Positions 34,564 through 43,575 of a stretch of DNA of 64,000 nt are shown piece by piece. The notes below the pieces were generated by a model that worked only from the letters and a program-made list of their open reading frames with translations, was not told where the DNA came from and made no database searches. Within the stretch, counting starts at the first letter, position 1. Each line of letters opens with the position of its first letter. The position numbers and the translations under genes were made by a program. The stretch comes from Bradyrhizobium sp. BR13661 (GTDB lineage Bacteria; Pseudomonadota; Alphaproteobacteria; Rhizobiales; Xanthobacteraceae), in assembly GCF_029892425.1 (NCBI RefSeq), contig NZ_JARXWB010000008.1, positions 124,001 through 188,000 of the forward strand, given 5' to 3'.

Positions 34564-37167
34564 CTAGGCCGACCGCCTCACCGCGCCCTCACCCGCCGGC
34601 TTGACATCCAACCGGCGCAGCATCGCCCTCGCCTGCTCGGCGCAATGCTCGATCAGCCAGCGCTCGAAGGCAACAGGCGCGAGCGCGGGGGCGTAGAGGA
34701 ATCCCTGCACGACGTCGCAGCCGAGCTCGGCCAGCATCTTGCGCTGGCCTTCGGTCTCGACGCCTTCGGCGACGACGGTCAGCCTAAGACCCTGGCCGAC
34801 GCGGATCACGGCGGTGGCGATCGCAACTGCGCCGGCATCCTTCTCGATGTCGCGCATGAAACTGCGGTCGATCTTGAGCTCGCGGATCGGCAGATGCGCG
34901 AGCCTGGAGAGGCTCGAATAGCCGGTGCCGAAATCATCCACGGACAGGCCGATGCCGAGCGCACGGATCGCATGCATCGTCTCCAGCGCGGCGGCGCCGT
35001 CCTGCATGAAGGTGCCTTCGGTGATCTCCAGCATCAGGGCATCCGGCGGCAGTTCGTATTCGGCGAGGATGCCCGCGAGCCGCGCGGCCAGCGCAACGTT
35101 GCGGAAATTGATCGGCGACAAATTCACCGAGACCGAGGGGATGTTGAGCCCGGCGCGGCGCCAGGCCGCCATCTGCCGGCAGGCCTCGCGTACCGACCAC
35201 AGGCCGATCTGCTCGATCAGGCCGCATTCTTCAGCGAGCGGAATGAACCTTGCCGGCGAGACGTCGCCCAGCGTCGCATCGTGCCAGCGCGCCAGCGCCT
35301 CGACGCCGTGGATGGCGCCGTCACCGCTGCGGATCTGCGGCTGGTAGCTGAGGCTCAGCGCATTGTCGGCGATGGCGCGGCGCAGCGCTGCGATCATCGC
35401 CAGCCGCTGCTCGGTGAGACCGTTCATCTCGGCGCTGTACATGCGATGGGTCGAACGGCCCGCCTGCTTGGCCATGTACATGGCGGCATCGGCCTGCTGC
35501 ATCAGCGTATCAATGTCGGTGGCATGGTCGGGATAAAGGCTGATGCCGATGCTGGCCGACATCGGCATCAGCTTCGATCCGAGCCGCAAGGGCGCGGCCA
35601 GCGCCTCGGTGACGCGGGCAGCGACCTGCTCGGCACCCGCGGCGGTGCGGTGCGGAAGCAGGATGACGAACTCGTCGCCGCCGAGCCGGCCCAGCATGTC
35701 CTCAGGCCCCATCTGCTCGCGCAGGCGCTGCGCCAGTTGCACCAGGAGTTCGTCGCCCGCGGCATGACCGAGCGTGTCGTTGACGTCCTTGAAATGGTCG
35801 ACGTCGAGAAATGCCAGTGCGACGTGGCTGCCGGCCGCACAGGCGTTGATCGCCGTCGTGATCAGGTGTCGCAGTTGCGCACGGTTGGGCAGCCCGGTGA
35901 GGATGTCGTGATAGGCAAGCCGCGCGATCTCGGCACGCGCCTCCTTGCGTTCGATGGCGAAGGCGCCGAGGTCGACGCAGGCATCGACGATGCGCCGGTG
36001 CCAATTGCTCGGCGCGCGGGGCTCGCGATAGTAGAATGCGAACGTCGCAATGACCCGGCCGTCCTTGGCCTTGACCGGGGTCGACCAGCAGGCACGCAAG
36101 CCGGTCGCCAGCGGCATGGCCTTGTAGGGCTGCCAGCGCGGATCGGTATCGAGATCCTCGGCCAGCACCGGCTCGCCGTAGAAGGCGGCGGTGCCGCAGG
36201 AGCCGACATTGGGGCCGATCGCGATGCCCTCCAGCGCGCGGGAATAGGCCTCGGGCAAGCTCGGACCGCCGAGCGGGTGAATCAAGCCTGCAGCATCGAC
36301 ATGCAGCAGCGAGCAGACGACGTCGGGCGCGATCTCCTCGACGCGGCGGCAGAGCCGGTCGGCAATCTCGGTGATCGGCACCTCGTCGGCGAGCGCGCTC
36401 ATGATGAGCTGCTGCAGCGAGCGCAACTGCCTGCTCTCGGTGATGTCCTCGACCAGCGCGAAGATGTGCTTGAGCCGGCCCTTGTTGTCGCGGAAGGCGT
36501 CGAGCCGCGCACAGATCCAGATCTCCTCGCCGCTTTTGTCGTAAGCGAGTGTCTCGACCTCGCCGCGGCGTCCGCCGGCCATGAGCCGCTTGACGAGCTT
36601 CGCGATCGCCCTGCGGTTGGTATGGCAACCAGCGATGAGCTCTGCCGCAGGTCGTCCCTCGGCTTCCTCGCTGGTATAGCCGAACAGCGCCGTGAAGGCC
36701 GAATTGACGTAGCGGATGTTCTGCTCGACGTCGGTGATGATCACCGCGCGATTGGTCTGGTCCGAGACGGCGTTGAGCAGCCCGATCCTGACGCGACGCT
36801 CGGCGTCGGCGGTGACGTCGCGCGCGAACACGATGCGATGGGTGGTGCCGTCGATGGTCGTCGACGACAACACGATCGCGGCCTTGATCCGGCTGCCGTC
36901 ACGCCTGACGAGGCTGATCTCGTCGCGAAAGTCCGCGACCGGATCGGCCTGAAGGCATTTGAGCGTGAGAATGCCGGCATCACCGCCGAGCACGTCAGCG
37001 CGCGCGAGTTTCCAGATCCGCTCCGCGCCGGCGTTGAAATAGGTGATGCGGTGCGCATCGTCGACAATGACGATGCCGTCGTCGGCGCATTCGAGCGCGG
37101 CGCGCAGCACGTCGGGCATTTCGGTGACCGGGAAGTCGGAAGCAGACATCATCGCGCTCGGCAGCAT
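34564..37167 (-). CDS. PAS-GAF-GGDEF-EAL cyclic-di-GMP protein
   Basis: An 867-residue soluble signalling protein. Two PAS domains (about 20-130 and 140-260), a GAF domain (about 270-420), a GGDEF domain with an intact GGDEF at about 495-499, and an EAL domain with EAL at about 623-625 followed by NLSP and DDFGTGYSSL. Both catalytic signatures are intact, so it may make and break cyclic-di-GMP, with PAS and GAF sensing a cytosolic signal. Start may also be ATG 37152 or 37149. It is the most downstream of three same-strand genes with an MFS transporter and a second GGDEF-EAL protein. Confidence 0.93.
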   Translation of the reverse strand: MLPSAMMSASDFPVTEMPDVLRAALECADDGIVIVDDAHRITYFNAGAERIWKLARADVLGGDAGILTLKCLQADPVADFRDEISLVRRDGSRIKAAIVLSSTTIDGTTHRIVFARDVTADAERRVRIGLLNAVSDQTNRAVIITDVEQNIRYVNSAFTALFGYTSEEAEGRPAAELIAGCHTNRRAIAKLVKRLMAGGRRGEVETLAYDKSGEEIWICARLDAFRDNKGRLKHIFALVEDITESRQLRSLQQLIMSALADEVPITEIADRLCRRVEEIAPDVVCSLLHVDAAGLIHPLGGPSLPEAYSRALEGIAIGPNVGSCGTAAFYGEPVLAEDLDTDPRWQPYKAMPLATGLRACWSTPVKAKDGRVIATFAFYYREPRAPSNWHRRIVDACVDLGAFAIERKEARAEIARLAYHDILTGLPNRAQLRHLITTAINACAAGSHVALAFLDVDHFKDVNDTLGHAAGDELLVQLAQRLREQMGPEDMLGRLGGDEFVILLPHRTAAGAEQVAARVTEALAAPLRLGSKLMPMSASIGISLYPDHATDIDTLMQQADAAMYMAKQAGRSTHRMYSAEMNGLTEQRLAMIAALRRAIADNALSLSYQPQIRSGDGAIHGVEALARWHDATLGDVSPARFIPLAEECGLIEQIGLWSVREACRQMAAWRRAGLNIPSVSVNLSPINFRNVALAARLAGILAEYELPPDALMLEITEGTFMQDGAAALETMHAIRALGIGLSVDDFGTGYSSLSRLAHLPIRELKIDRSFMRDIEKDAGAVAIATAVIRVGQGLRLTVVAEGVETEGQRKMLAELGCDVVQGFLYAPALAPVAFERWLIEHCAEQARAMLRRLDVKPAGEGAVRRSA

Positions 37168-37306
37168 CAGGAAAATGCGGCAATCCGCCCGAAGCTAACG
37201 CGTCGATGGTGTCCAAGACCTTTTTGCAACCGGCCTGCGTTTGGCCAAGCCGCGACATGCTTAACATTCCGCGAAAGACGCAGAGGTAATGTGGTGCGTG
37301 AGGAAC

Positions 37307-38608
37307 TTACTCAGTTCCGGTTCCGGACTGGAGCCTGTGCAGCCGGCCCGCTACAGCCCGCACCTTGCCGGGCGAGGCCTGCCAGACCGACAGCGCCGAC
37401 AAACCACTGACGATCATCGCGATGGCAAAGGCAAGCGTGTAGTCGCCGGCGCGATCGTAGAGCAAACCGGTCAGCCACGGGCCGGCCGCGCCGCCCGCCA
37501 GCGCCGCGAGCATGATCATTCCGAAGATGCTGCCCTGGTGCCGGCCTTGAAAAATCTCGAACACCACCGCGCCCATGATCGAGGTGAGGCCGTAACCAAG
37601 CGCGCCCTGCGTGAACACCATCAGCCAGACCAGCCAGATCGAAGGCTGGTATTTCAGCCCGATCAGCGCCGCGAAACAGATCGCAAAGCCGGCGCAGCTG
37701 ATCGCCCAGACCCATTCCCGGCCGATCCGGTCGGAGATGTGGCCGAGGAAAATCTGGCCGGGGATGCCGAGCAGGCTGACGGCGCCGAGCGCCCAGACTG
37801 CAACGCTCGGGCTGAAGCCGATCTCGAGCAGGAACTTGGTCTGATGCACCTGCACCGCGTACCAGATGTACAGGCCGGAGAAATAGCCGAGCGCGATCCA
37901 CCAGAAGCGCGCGGTCCCGACCGCTCGCCGCAGCGTCCAGTCGGTGGCGACCCAGTCGTGATCGACGATGTTGGAGACCGGCTTGGCCGTGCCCGCGGCC
38001 GGCGCAGCATCGCCATCCGGCTGCAGGCCGATGTCTTCGGGGCGCTTGTGCAGCAGCAGATTGATCGGCGCCAGCACGACCAGGATCATCAGTCCCATCG
38101 CGGTGCAGGCGGTGCGCCAGCCGGTCTGCTCGATCATGTGCTGCACCCATGGCAGCAGCGTCATCGAACCGATGCCGACGCCGGCAAAGGCGATGCCGAT
38201 GGCAAAGCCACGCTTGCGGATGAACCAGTTCGGCAGAAACAGCGACTGGCCGGAATAGCCGAGACACACGGAACCGGCGCCGACCATGACACCGATCGTG
38301 AGATAGAGGTGCCAGGGCTGGCTGGTGAGCGGCGCGAGCAGCAACCCGCCGGCCATCAGAGCGACGCCGAGCTCCATCACCGCGCGCGGCCCCGCGCGAT
38401 CCATCAGCCGGCCGATCAGCGGACTGGCCACGCCTGATGCAACGAAGCCGAAGGAGAACGCGCCCGCGGTGACGCCGCGCTCCCAGCCAAATTCGGAGAG
38501 GATCGGCGGAAAGAACAGCGAGAAGGAGGTGCGCGCGTTGACGCCGATGGCCATGGTGACGAACGTCACCGCGACCACGACCCAGCCGTAGAAGAACCGA
38601 AGCCGCAT
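37307..38608 (-). CDS. MFS transporter, oxalate/formate-antiporter-like
   Basis: A 433-residue major facilitator protein with about twelve membrane helices. The first helix reads FYGWVVVAVTFVTMAIGVNA, followed by RTSFSLFFPPILSEFGWERG, as in OxlT-like monocarboxylate transporters. A loop of about 30 polar residues lies mid-protein. The ATG at 38608 is used; upstream in-frame sequence runs into the next gene. Neighbours on both sides are cyclic-di-GMP proteins, with no metabolic gene to indicate a substrate. Confidence 0.9.
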   Translation of the reverse strand: MRLRFFYGWVVVAVTFVTMAIGVNARTSFSLFFPPILSEFGWERGVTAGAFSFGFVASGVASPLIGRLMDRAGPRAVMELGVALMAGGLLLAPLTSQPWHLYLTIGVMVGAGSVCLGYSGQSLFLPNWFIRKRGFAIGIAFAGVGIGSMTLLPWVQHMIEQTGWRTACTAMGLMILVVLAPINLLLHKRPEDIGLQPDGDAAPAAGTAKPVSNIVDHDWVATDWTLRRAVGTARFWWIALGYFSGLYIWYAVQVHQTKFLLEIGFSPSVAVWALGAVSLLGIPGQIFLGHISDRIGREWVWAISCAGFAICFAALIGLKYQPSIWLVWLMVFTQGALGYGLTSIMGAVVFEIFQGRHQGSIFGMIMLAALAGGAAGPWLTGLLYDRAGDYTLAFAIAMIVSGLSALSVWQASPGKVRAVAGRLHRLQSGTGTE

Positions 38609-38696
38609 TTTTTTTGTTTCATCCCTGGACGATCCTTCGGACCATCTGGGGACGCCGGGGTCAAGCGATTTTCGCGAATGCCTTTTGGACGGCCGC

Positions 38697-41126
38697 TCAG
38701 GCGGCGTCGCGCCGCGAACGCTCATTCGGGCCGTCGAGCTCGATCTGGTCGATCGGCAGCGGGCGGCCGAACAGATAGCCTTGCGCAAAATTGATGCCGA
38801 GCGCCTTCAGCCGCTCGAACTCCTCTGACGTCTCGACGCCTTCGGCGGTGACCGACATGTCGAGCCCGCGCGCCAGCGTCACGATCGAGGAGATGATGGC
38901 GGACGAGCGCGGCTGGTGCGTGAGGTTGCGGACGAAGGATTTGTCGATCTTGATCTTGTCGAACGGAAACGCGGTGAGGTAGCTGAGCGAGGAATAGCCG
39001 GTGCCGAAATCGTCGAGCGCGAGCTCGATGCCGATGCTCTTCAGCCGTTCCATGAAGGCGTGATTCTCGGTGCCGCGCTCCAGCAGGACGGATTCGGTGA
39101 TCTCGATCTCGAGCCGTTGCGACGACAGGCCGGAATCCCGCAAGGCCGCGCTGATGACGTCGAACAGATCGGCTTCCTTGAACTGGATCGGCGACAGATT
39201 CACCGCGACCATCAGATCGGACGGCCACGTCGCCGCATCCGCGCAGGCGCGACGCAGCACGAACTCTCCGAGCGGCACGATCAGCCCGGATTCCTCGGCG
39301 AGCGCGATGAACTGATCCGGCGGGATCAGCCCGCGCGCCGGATGCCGCCAGCGCACCAGCGCCTCGAAGCCGCGCCGCGCGCCGGTGCTGGCATCCATGA
39401 ACGGCTGGTAGTGAACTTCCAGCTGGCAGCGCGCGATGGCGTCGCGCAGATCGCCTTCCAGCGTGTTGCGCGCCTCGAGCTCGGCCGACATCGCCTCGTC
39501 GTAGATGGTGAAGCAGTTGCGGCCGGCCGATTTCGAGCGGTAGAGCGCAAGGTCGGCCTTCTTCAGCAGCTGCTCCTGGTCGCGGCCGTGATCGGGCGCG
39601 ATCGCGATACCGATGCTGGTGCCGATCTCGACGCGATGTCCGGGCAGCAGGAACGGCTCGGTCACGAGCTTGGCGATGCGGCCCGCAAGCTCCGTCGAGC
39701 AAGCACGCTGATCCTCGCAGCCTTCCTGGATGATGGCGAATTCGTCGCCGCCGAGCCGCGCCAGCACGTCGGTGGCACGCACGGCGGATTTCAGCCGCTG
39801 GGCAACCAGCCGCAGCAGCGCATCGCCCGCGCCATGACCGAGGGAATCATTGACGTTCTTGAAGCGATCGAGATCGAGCATCAGGATCGAGAAGGTCCAG
39901 CCGCCGCCGTTCTCCAACTGGTTGTTGAGCTCGTCGAGCCTGGCAAGGAAGAAAGCGCGGTTCGGCAATCCGGTGAGGACGTCGGTCTGGGCCAGCTCGA
40001 GCACGCGCCGGTTGGCCAACGACAGCCGCCGTGAATTGCGGCTTGCGAGCATCAGATAGGTCGACAGCGACAGCGTCAGCAGCATGCCGACAACCAGCAC
40101 CGCGCCCGCACGGTCGTAGCTCGTCTCGAGCGGGCCGCCGACCGTTGGCATGGCGCGCACCTGCCAATCGGTGTCGCCGATCCTGAGATGGCCCGCCCAG
40201 TGCCGTCCTTGCGCGACGTCACGCATCGACTGGGGCGCCGTGGGCGCCGATGCGAAGTCCGGCATCGACTGTTCGAGACTGACGATGCTTGCCGTGTAGG
40301 GCGGATAGATGTTGATGCTGACCGCGGGGTTCGCCCCGGTCGTCGCGCGAATGGCCTGCATCAACATCGGCAGGTCGAACACGCCGACCACGAAGCCCGC
40401 GAGATTGCGGCGGCGGTCCACGACCGTGTCGCGCGAAGTGCCCTTGGCATAGACGGGCACTGAGACGATCACATCGGGCTGGCGGCCTGTCTCACGATCT
40501 GCGTAGAGGCGGGCGCGAATGGCGACGATCCGGTCATTGTCGCGCGCGCGTTCGAGGGTAACACGACGTTCCGGAACACTGCTATGGTCCATGCCATAGA
40601 CTTGCGAAGTCTTCGGCTGGGTCGAGTAGAAGACGGGAAAGTATTCGTCGCTCTCGGGAGCGAGCGCGAATTTGTCGCCCTGAAGCGACTTGATATGATA
40701 GCTGGAGATGCCGTCGGCGATCGCGGCGGCTTCGTATTCGGCCCGCTCCTTGCGGTTGACGCGTGGCAGCCAGGCGACGCGCAACATGCCCGGGTGACGC
40801 TCGAACAGGCGTGCGCTGAAAGTCTCGAACTCGCTGCGGGTAATTTCGTCGTTGGCCGATTCGAACAGGGTCCGCAGCGCAACGAGCCGGCTGATATATT
40901 CGCTCATGCCGTTCTGCATGACGATGGATTCGGTGTCGGCCGCGTTCTCGAACTCGAGCTTGTTGACGCGATCTTCCCATCGCGCCACTGCGGCAGCACC
41001 CGCCAGCGAGAACAGCAGCCCGAGGCCGGCCGCCACGAACGCAGGACGACAGAGCCCGATCAACGGCGCAAGACGCCGCCCGGTCGCGCGTTTCCGATCC
41101 TGATCATTCTGATCGCGATCGCCCAT
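38697..41126 (-). CDS. CHASE-GGDEF-EAL membrane cyclic-di-GMP protein
   Basis: An 809-residue protein. An N-terminal membrane helix (about 25-50), a periplasmic CHASE sensor (about 70-290, with FSARLFERHPGMLRVAWLPR), a second helix (about 335-360), GGDEF at about 459-463 and EAL at about 588-590 with DDFGTGYSSLSYL. Both enzyme signatures are intact. CHASE binds small ligands outside the membrane. The gene is divergent from an orphan periplasmic binding protein gene (41413) across 286 bases, a possible ligand-delivery partner. The last bases run close to the MFS gene start. Confidence 0.93.
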   Translation of the reverse strand: MGDRDQNDQDRKRATGRRLAPLIGLCRPAFVAAGLGLLFSLAGAAAVARWEDRVNKLEFENAADTESIVMQNGMSEYISRLVALRTLFESANDEITRSEFETFSARLFERHPGMLRVAWLPRVNRKERAEYEAAAIADGISSYHIKSLQGDKFALAPESDEYFPVFYSTQPKTSQVYGMDHSSVPERRVTLERARDNDRIVAIRARLYADRETGRQPDVIVSVPVYAKGTSRDTVVDRRRNLAGFVVGVFDLPMLMQAIRATTGANPAVSINIYPPYTASIVSLEQSMPDFASAPTAPQSMRDVAQGRHWAGHLRIGDTDWQVRAMPTVGGPLETSYDRAGAVLVVGMLLTLSLSTYLMLASRNSRRLSLANRRVLELAQTDVLTGLPNRAFFLARLDELNNQLENGGGWTFSILMLDLDRFKNVNDSLGHGAGDALLRLVAQRLKSAVRATDVLARLGGDEFAIIQEGCEDQRACSTELAGRIAKLVTEPFLLPGHRVEIGTSIGIAIAPDHGRDQEQLLKKADLALYRSKSAGRNCFTIYDEAMSAELEARNTLEGDLRDAIARCQLEVHYQPFMDASTGARRGFEALVRWRHPARGLIPPDQFIALAEESGLIVPLGEFVLRRACADAATWPSDLMVAVNLSPIQFKEADLFDVISAALRDSGLSSQRLEIEITESVLLERGTENHAFMERLKSIGIELALDDFGTGYSSLSYLTAFPFDKIKIDKSFVRNLTHQPRSSAIISSIVTLARGLDMSVTAEGVETSEEFERLKALGINFAQGYLFGRPLPIDQIELDGPNERSRRDAA

Positions 41127-41412
41127 CCTGAAGCCGCTATCCCCTCTACGCGGCAGCCTGAACTTCTGGTTGAGCCGCCGGGATCGCTATCGGACAAGGG
41201 CGCAGTTAAGAACTGCACAATTTCGAAACCCAGCTTTCCCGCATTGCTCGGGGTAGTTAACGAAATGGGAGCATGAAGGTGCACACCGGACCGGAACTGC
41301 CTGATTTACCCGGAGTACTACGGGGGCCGCATAGCACCTCTGGTTAGTCCGCGATTCAGCCAGCCGGGTTACATTGCGCAGGTCTTTCCCCTGTGCCCGG
41401 CACTATTGTTCC

Positions 41413-42579
41413 ATGACCCGACATCGATTGGCGACGCGTCTCGTCCTGACCACGGTCTTGTTGGCCACGATTGCAGTCGCGGCCAGGGCCGACGAGGTCG
41501 GCGTGAGCAGCGACGCAATCCTGTTCGGCCAGGCGGCTGCGCTCGAAGGTCCGTCTTCGGCACTCGGGCAGCGGCTGCGGCACGGCATCGCCGCAGCGTT
41601 CGCTGAAATCAACGCCAGGGGCGGCATCCACGGCCGCAAGCTGCAATTGATCAGCCGCGACGACGGCTACGATCCCGACCGGTCGGTTGCGCAGACATTG
41701 CGTTTGATCGACGACGACAAGGTGTTCGCGTTGATCGGCGCGGTGGGCACGCCGACCGCGATGGCGACGATCCCGGTGACGAGCGCGCGTGGCATCCCCT
41801 TCATCGCTCCGTTCAGCGGCGCGGAGTTCCTGCGCGACCTCGAACTGGCCAACGTCGTGAACATCCGCGCAAGCTACGGCGCGGAGACCGAAACCCTGAT
41901 CGAGCATCTGACCGAGGATCGCCATTTCACCCGGATCGGCATCTTCTATCAGGACGATTCCTTCGGGCGCGACGGTCTTGCGGGCGTGAAGAGCGCGCTT
42001 GCCAGACGCGGCCTCGAGCTCGCCGTTGAGGGCACCTTCGAGCGCAACACGCGCGCGGTGGGCGCGGCCTGGCGCACGATCAAGCGTGCGGAGCCCGAGG
42101 CGATTGTCATGGTCGGCACCTATGGTCCGAGCGCCGAGTTCATCAAGCTCGCGCACCGCAGCGGCGCCTATCCGACCTTCGCCAACATCTCCTTCGTCGG
42201 TGCCACGGCGCTCGCCAATGAGCTGGGGCCCGAAGGCGCAGGCGTCGTCGTCGCACAGGTCGTGCCATTTCCCTGGGATCGCTCGATCAAACTCGTCGCC
42301 GACTATCAGGCGGCGCAAAAGGCGATCGATCCCACGCTGACACCGGATTTCGTCTCGCTGGAAGGCTATGTCTCCGGACGGCTGGCGGCGGCCGCACTCG
42401 AAAAGCTCGGACCGAACCCGACACGGGCGGCCCTGCTGCGCACCATCAACGACGTCGGACGCTTCGACATCAGCGGCAGCATCATCACCGTCGGCCTTCG
42501 CGCCATCGAGACGCCGCCGAAGGTGTTCCTCACCGTGATCCAGAAAGACGGAACGTTCAAGGCAGTCGACCGGCTGTAG
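41413..42579 (+). CDS. Orphan branched-chain amino acid-type ABC binding protein
   Basis: A 388-residue periplasmic type I binding protein. The signal peptide (TRLVLTTVLLATIAVAARA) is followed by ILFGQAAALEGPSSALGQRL, FAEINARGGIHGRKLQLISRDDGYDP and GAVGTPTAMATIPV, the LivK pattern. No permease or ATPase gene adjoins. It is divergent from the CHASE-GGDEF-EAL gene and convergent with the hydroxyacid dehydrogenase. An orphan next to a periplasmic sensor suggests a sensory role instead of transport, which is inference. Confidence 0.88.
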   Translation: MTRHRLATRLVLTTVLLATIAVAARADEVGVSSDAILFGQAAALEGPSSALGQRLRHGIAAAFAEINARGGIHGRKLQLISRDDGYDPDRSVAQTLRLIDDDKVFALIGAVGTPTAMATIPVTSARGIPFIAPFSGAEFLRDLELANVVNIRASYGAETETLIEHLTEDRHFTRIGIFYQDDSFGRDGLAGVKSALARRGLELAVEGTFERNTRAVGAAWRTIKRAEPEAIVMVGTYGPSAEFIKLAHRSGAYPTFANISFVGATALANELGPEGAGVVVAQVVPFPWDRSIKLVADYQAAQKAIDPTLTPDFVSLEGYVSGRLAAAALEKLGPNPTRAALLRTINDVGRFDISGSIITVGLRAIETPPKVFLTVIQKDGTFKAVDRL

Positions 42580-42585
42580 GGCGAT

Positions 42586-43563
42586 TCAAGGCCGACGCGT
42601 CCAGCGGTCGGCATTGACGGCGCCCTGCGGCGCTTCGCCCTTGATGATGGCCTCGACCTGCCGCACGGTTTCCAGCGACTGATACTCGATCGCCTGCGGC
42701 GTCAGCCCGCCGACATGTGGCGTCGCGACGACGTTGGGAAGTTTTGCCAATTCCGGCGTCGGCATCTGATCCGGCGCGCGGCCGACATCCATCGCGGCAC
42801 CGGCGATGCGGTTCTCCAGCAGGGCTTTGGCGAGCGCAGCCTCGTCGACGAGATTGCCGCGCGACAGATTGATGAAGACGGCATGCCTCTGCATGCGCGC
42901 CAGTGCCGCCTCCCCGATCAATTTCTCAGTCTGCTCGTTGGCAATGGCGAGGCAGACAACGTAATCCGATTCGGCCAAGAGCTCGTCGAGCACGACCTGC
43001 CTGATCGCGCCGTCGCTGACATTGGCGAAGGGATCGGCGACCAACACCTCCATGCGCAGCACTTTTGCGACCTCGGCAAGATAACGCCCGATGCTGCCAT
43101 AACCGATGATCCCGACCTTGCTGCCGGCAAGCTGCCGGCCCATTCGCGCCTCCGGCTTGCGGCCGGCGTGGTAGTCCGCCGTCGCGCGCGAGACGCCGCG
43201 GGAGAGATCGACCATGAAGCCGATCGCGAGCTCGGCAACGGCCTGCACGAAGCCGGGACCGGCGCGGGTCACCAGCACGCCGGCTTGCGAGGCGGCGTCG
43301 ACGTCGACATTGCGGATATCGACGGCGCAGCGGACGAAGGCCCGCAAGCGCGGCAATTGCGCAAAGATCTCGCCGCGGCCTTCGGTCATGCGATCGGCGA
43401 CGATGATGTCGGCATCCCTGGCCGCATTCACGAGGCCTGCCGCATCGAGCGCCTGGTCGCCTTCGTGCAGGGTTACGTCGGCGATGGCGCGCAGGCCGTT
43501 CAGGCTGCGATCGCCGTAGTAATTGCGACGCATCTCCGGCGTGTGGGCCAGCAGGACTTTCAC
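42586..43563 (-). CDS. D-isomer-specific 2-hydroxyacid dehydrogenase
   Basis: A 325-residue NAD-dependent dehydrogenase. The N-terminal catalytic part ends near RCAVDIRNVDVDAAS. The Rossmann motif GIIGYGSIGRYLAEVAKVLR follows, and the catalytic histidine lies in VVATPHVGGLT. It starts with GTG at 43563, preceded by AAGGAG. It follows the TRAP transporter permease by 12 bases, so it is the last gene of a dctP-dctQM-dehydrogenase operon and presumably oxidises or reduces the imported 2-hydroxy or 2-oxo acid. Confidence 0.92.
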   Translation of the reverse strand: MKVLLAHTPEMRRNYYGDRSLNGLRAIADVTLHEGDQALDAAGLVNAARDADIIVADRMTEGRGEIFAQLPRLRAFVRCAVDIRNVDVDAASQAGVLVTRAGPGFVQAVAELAIGFMVDLSRGVSRATADYHAGRKPEARMGRQLAGSKVGIIGYGSIGRYLAEVAKVLRMEVLVADPFANVSDGAIRQVVLDELLAESDYVVCLAIANEQTEKLIGEAALARMQRHAVFINLSRGNLVDEAALAKALLENRIAGAAMDVGRAPDQMPTPELAKLPNVVATPHVGGLTPQAIEYQSLETVRQVEAIIKGEAPQGAVNADRWTRRP

Positions 43564-43575
43564 GGCAATACTCCT

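Noticed and set aside
34645..37410. A 921-codon open frame on the plus strand
   Set aside because: It is antisense to the PAS-GAF-GGDEF-EAL gene and shows the Arg/Gln/Asp/Ala-rich composition of a shadow frame.
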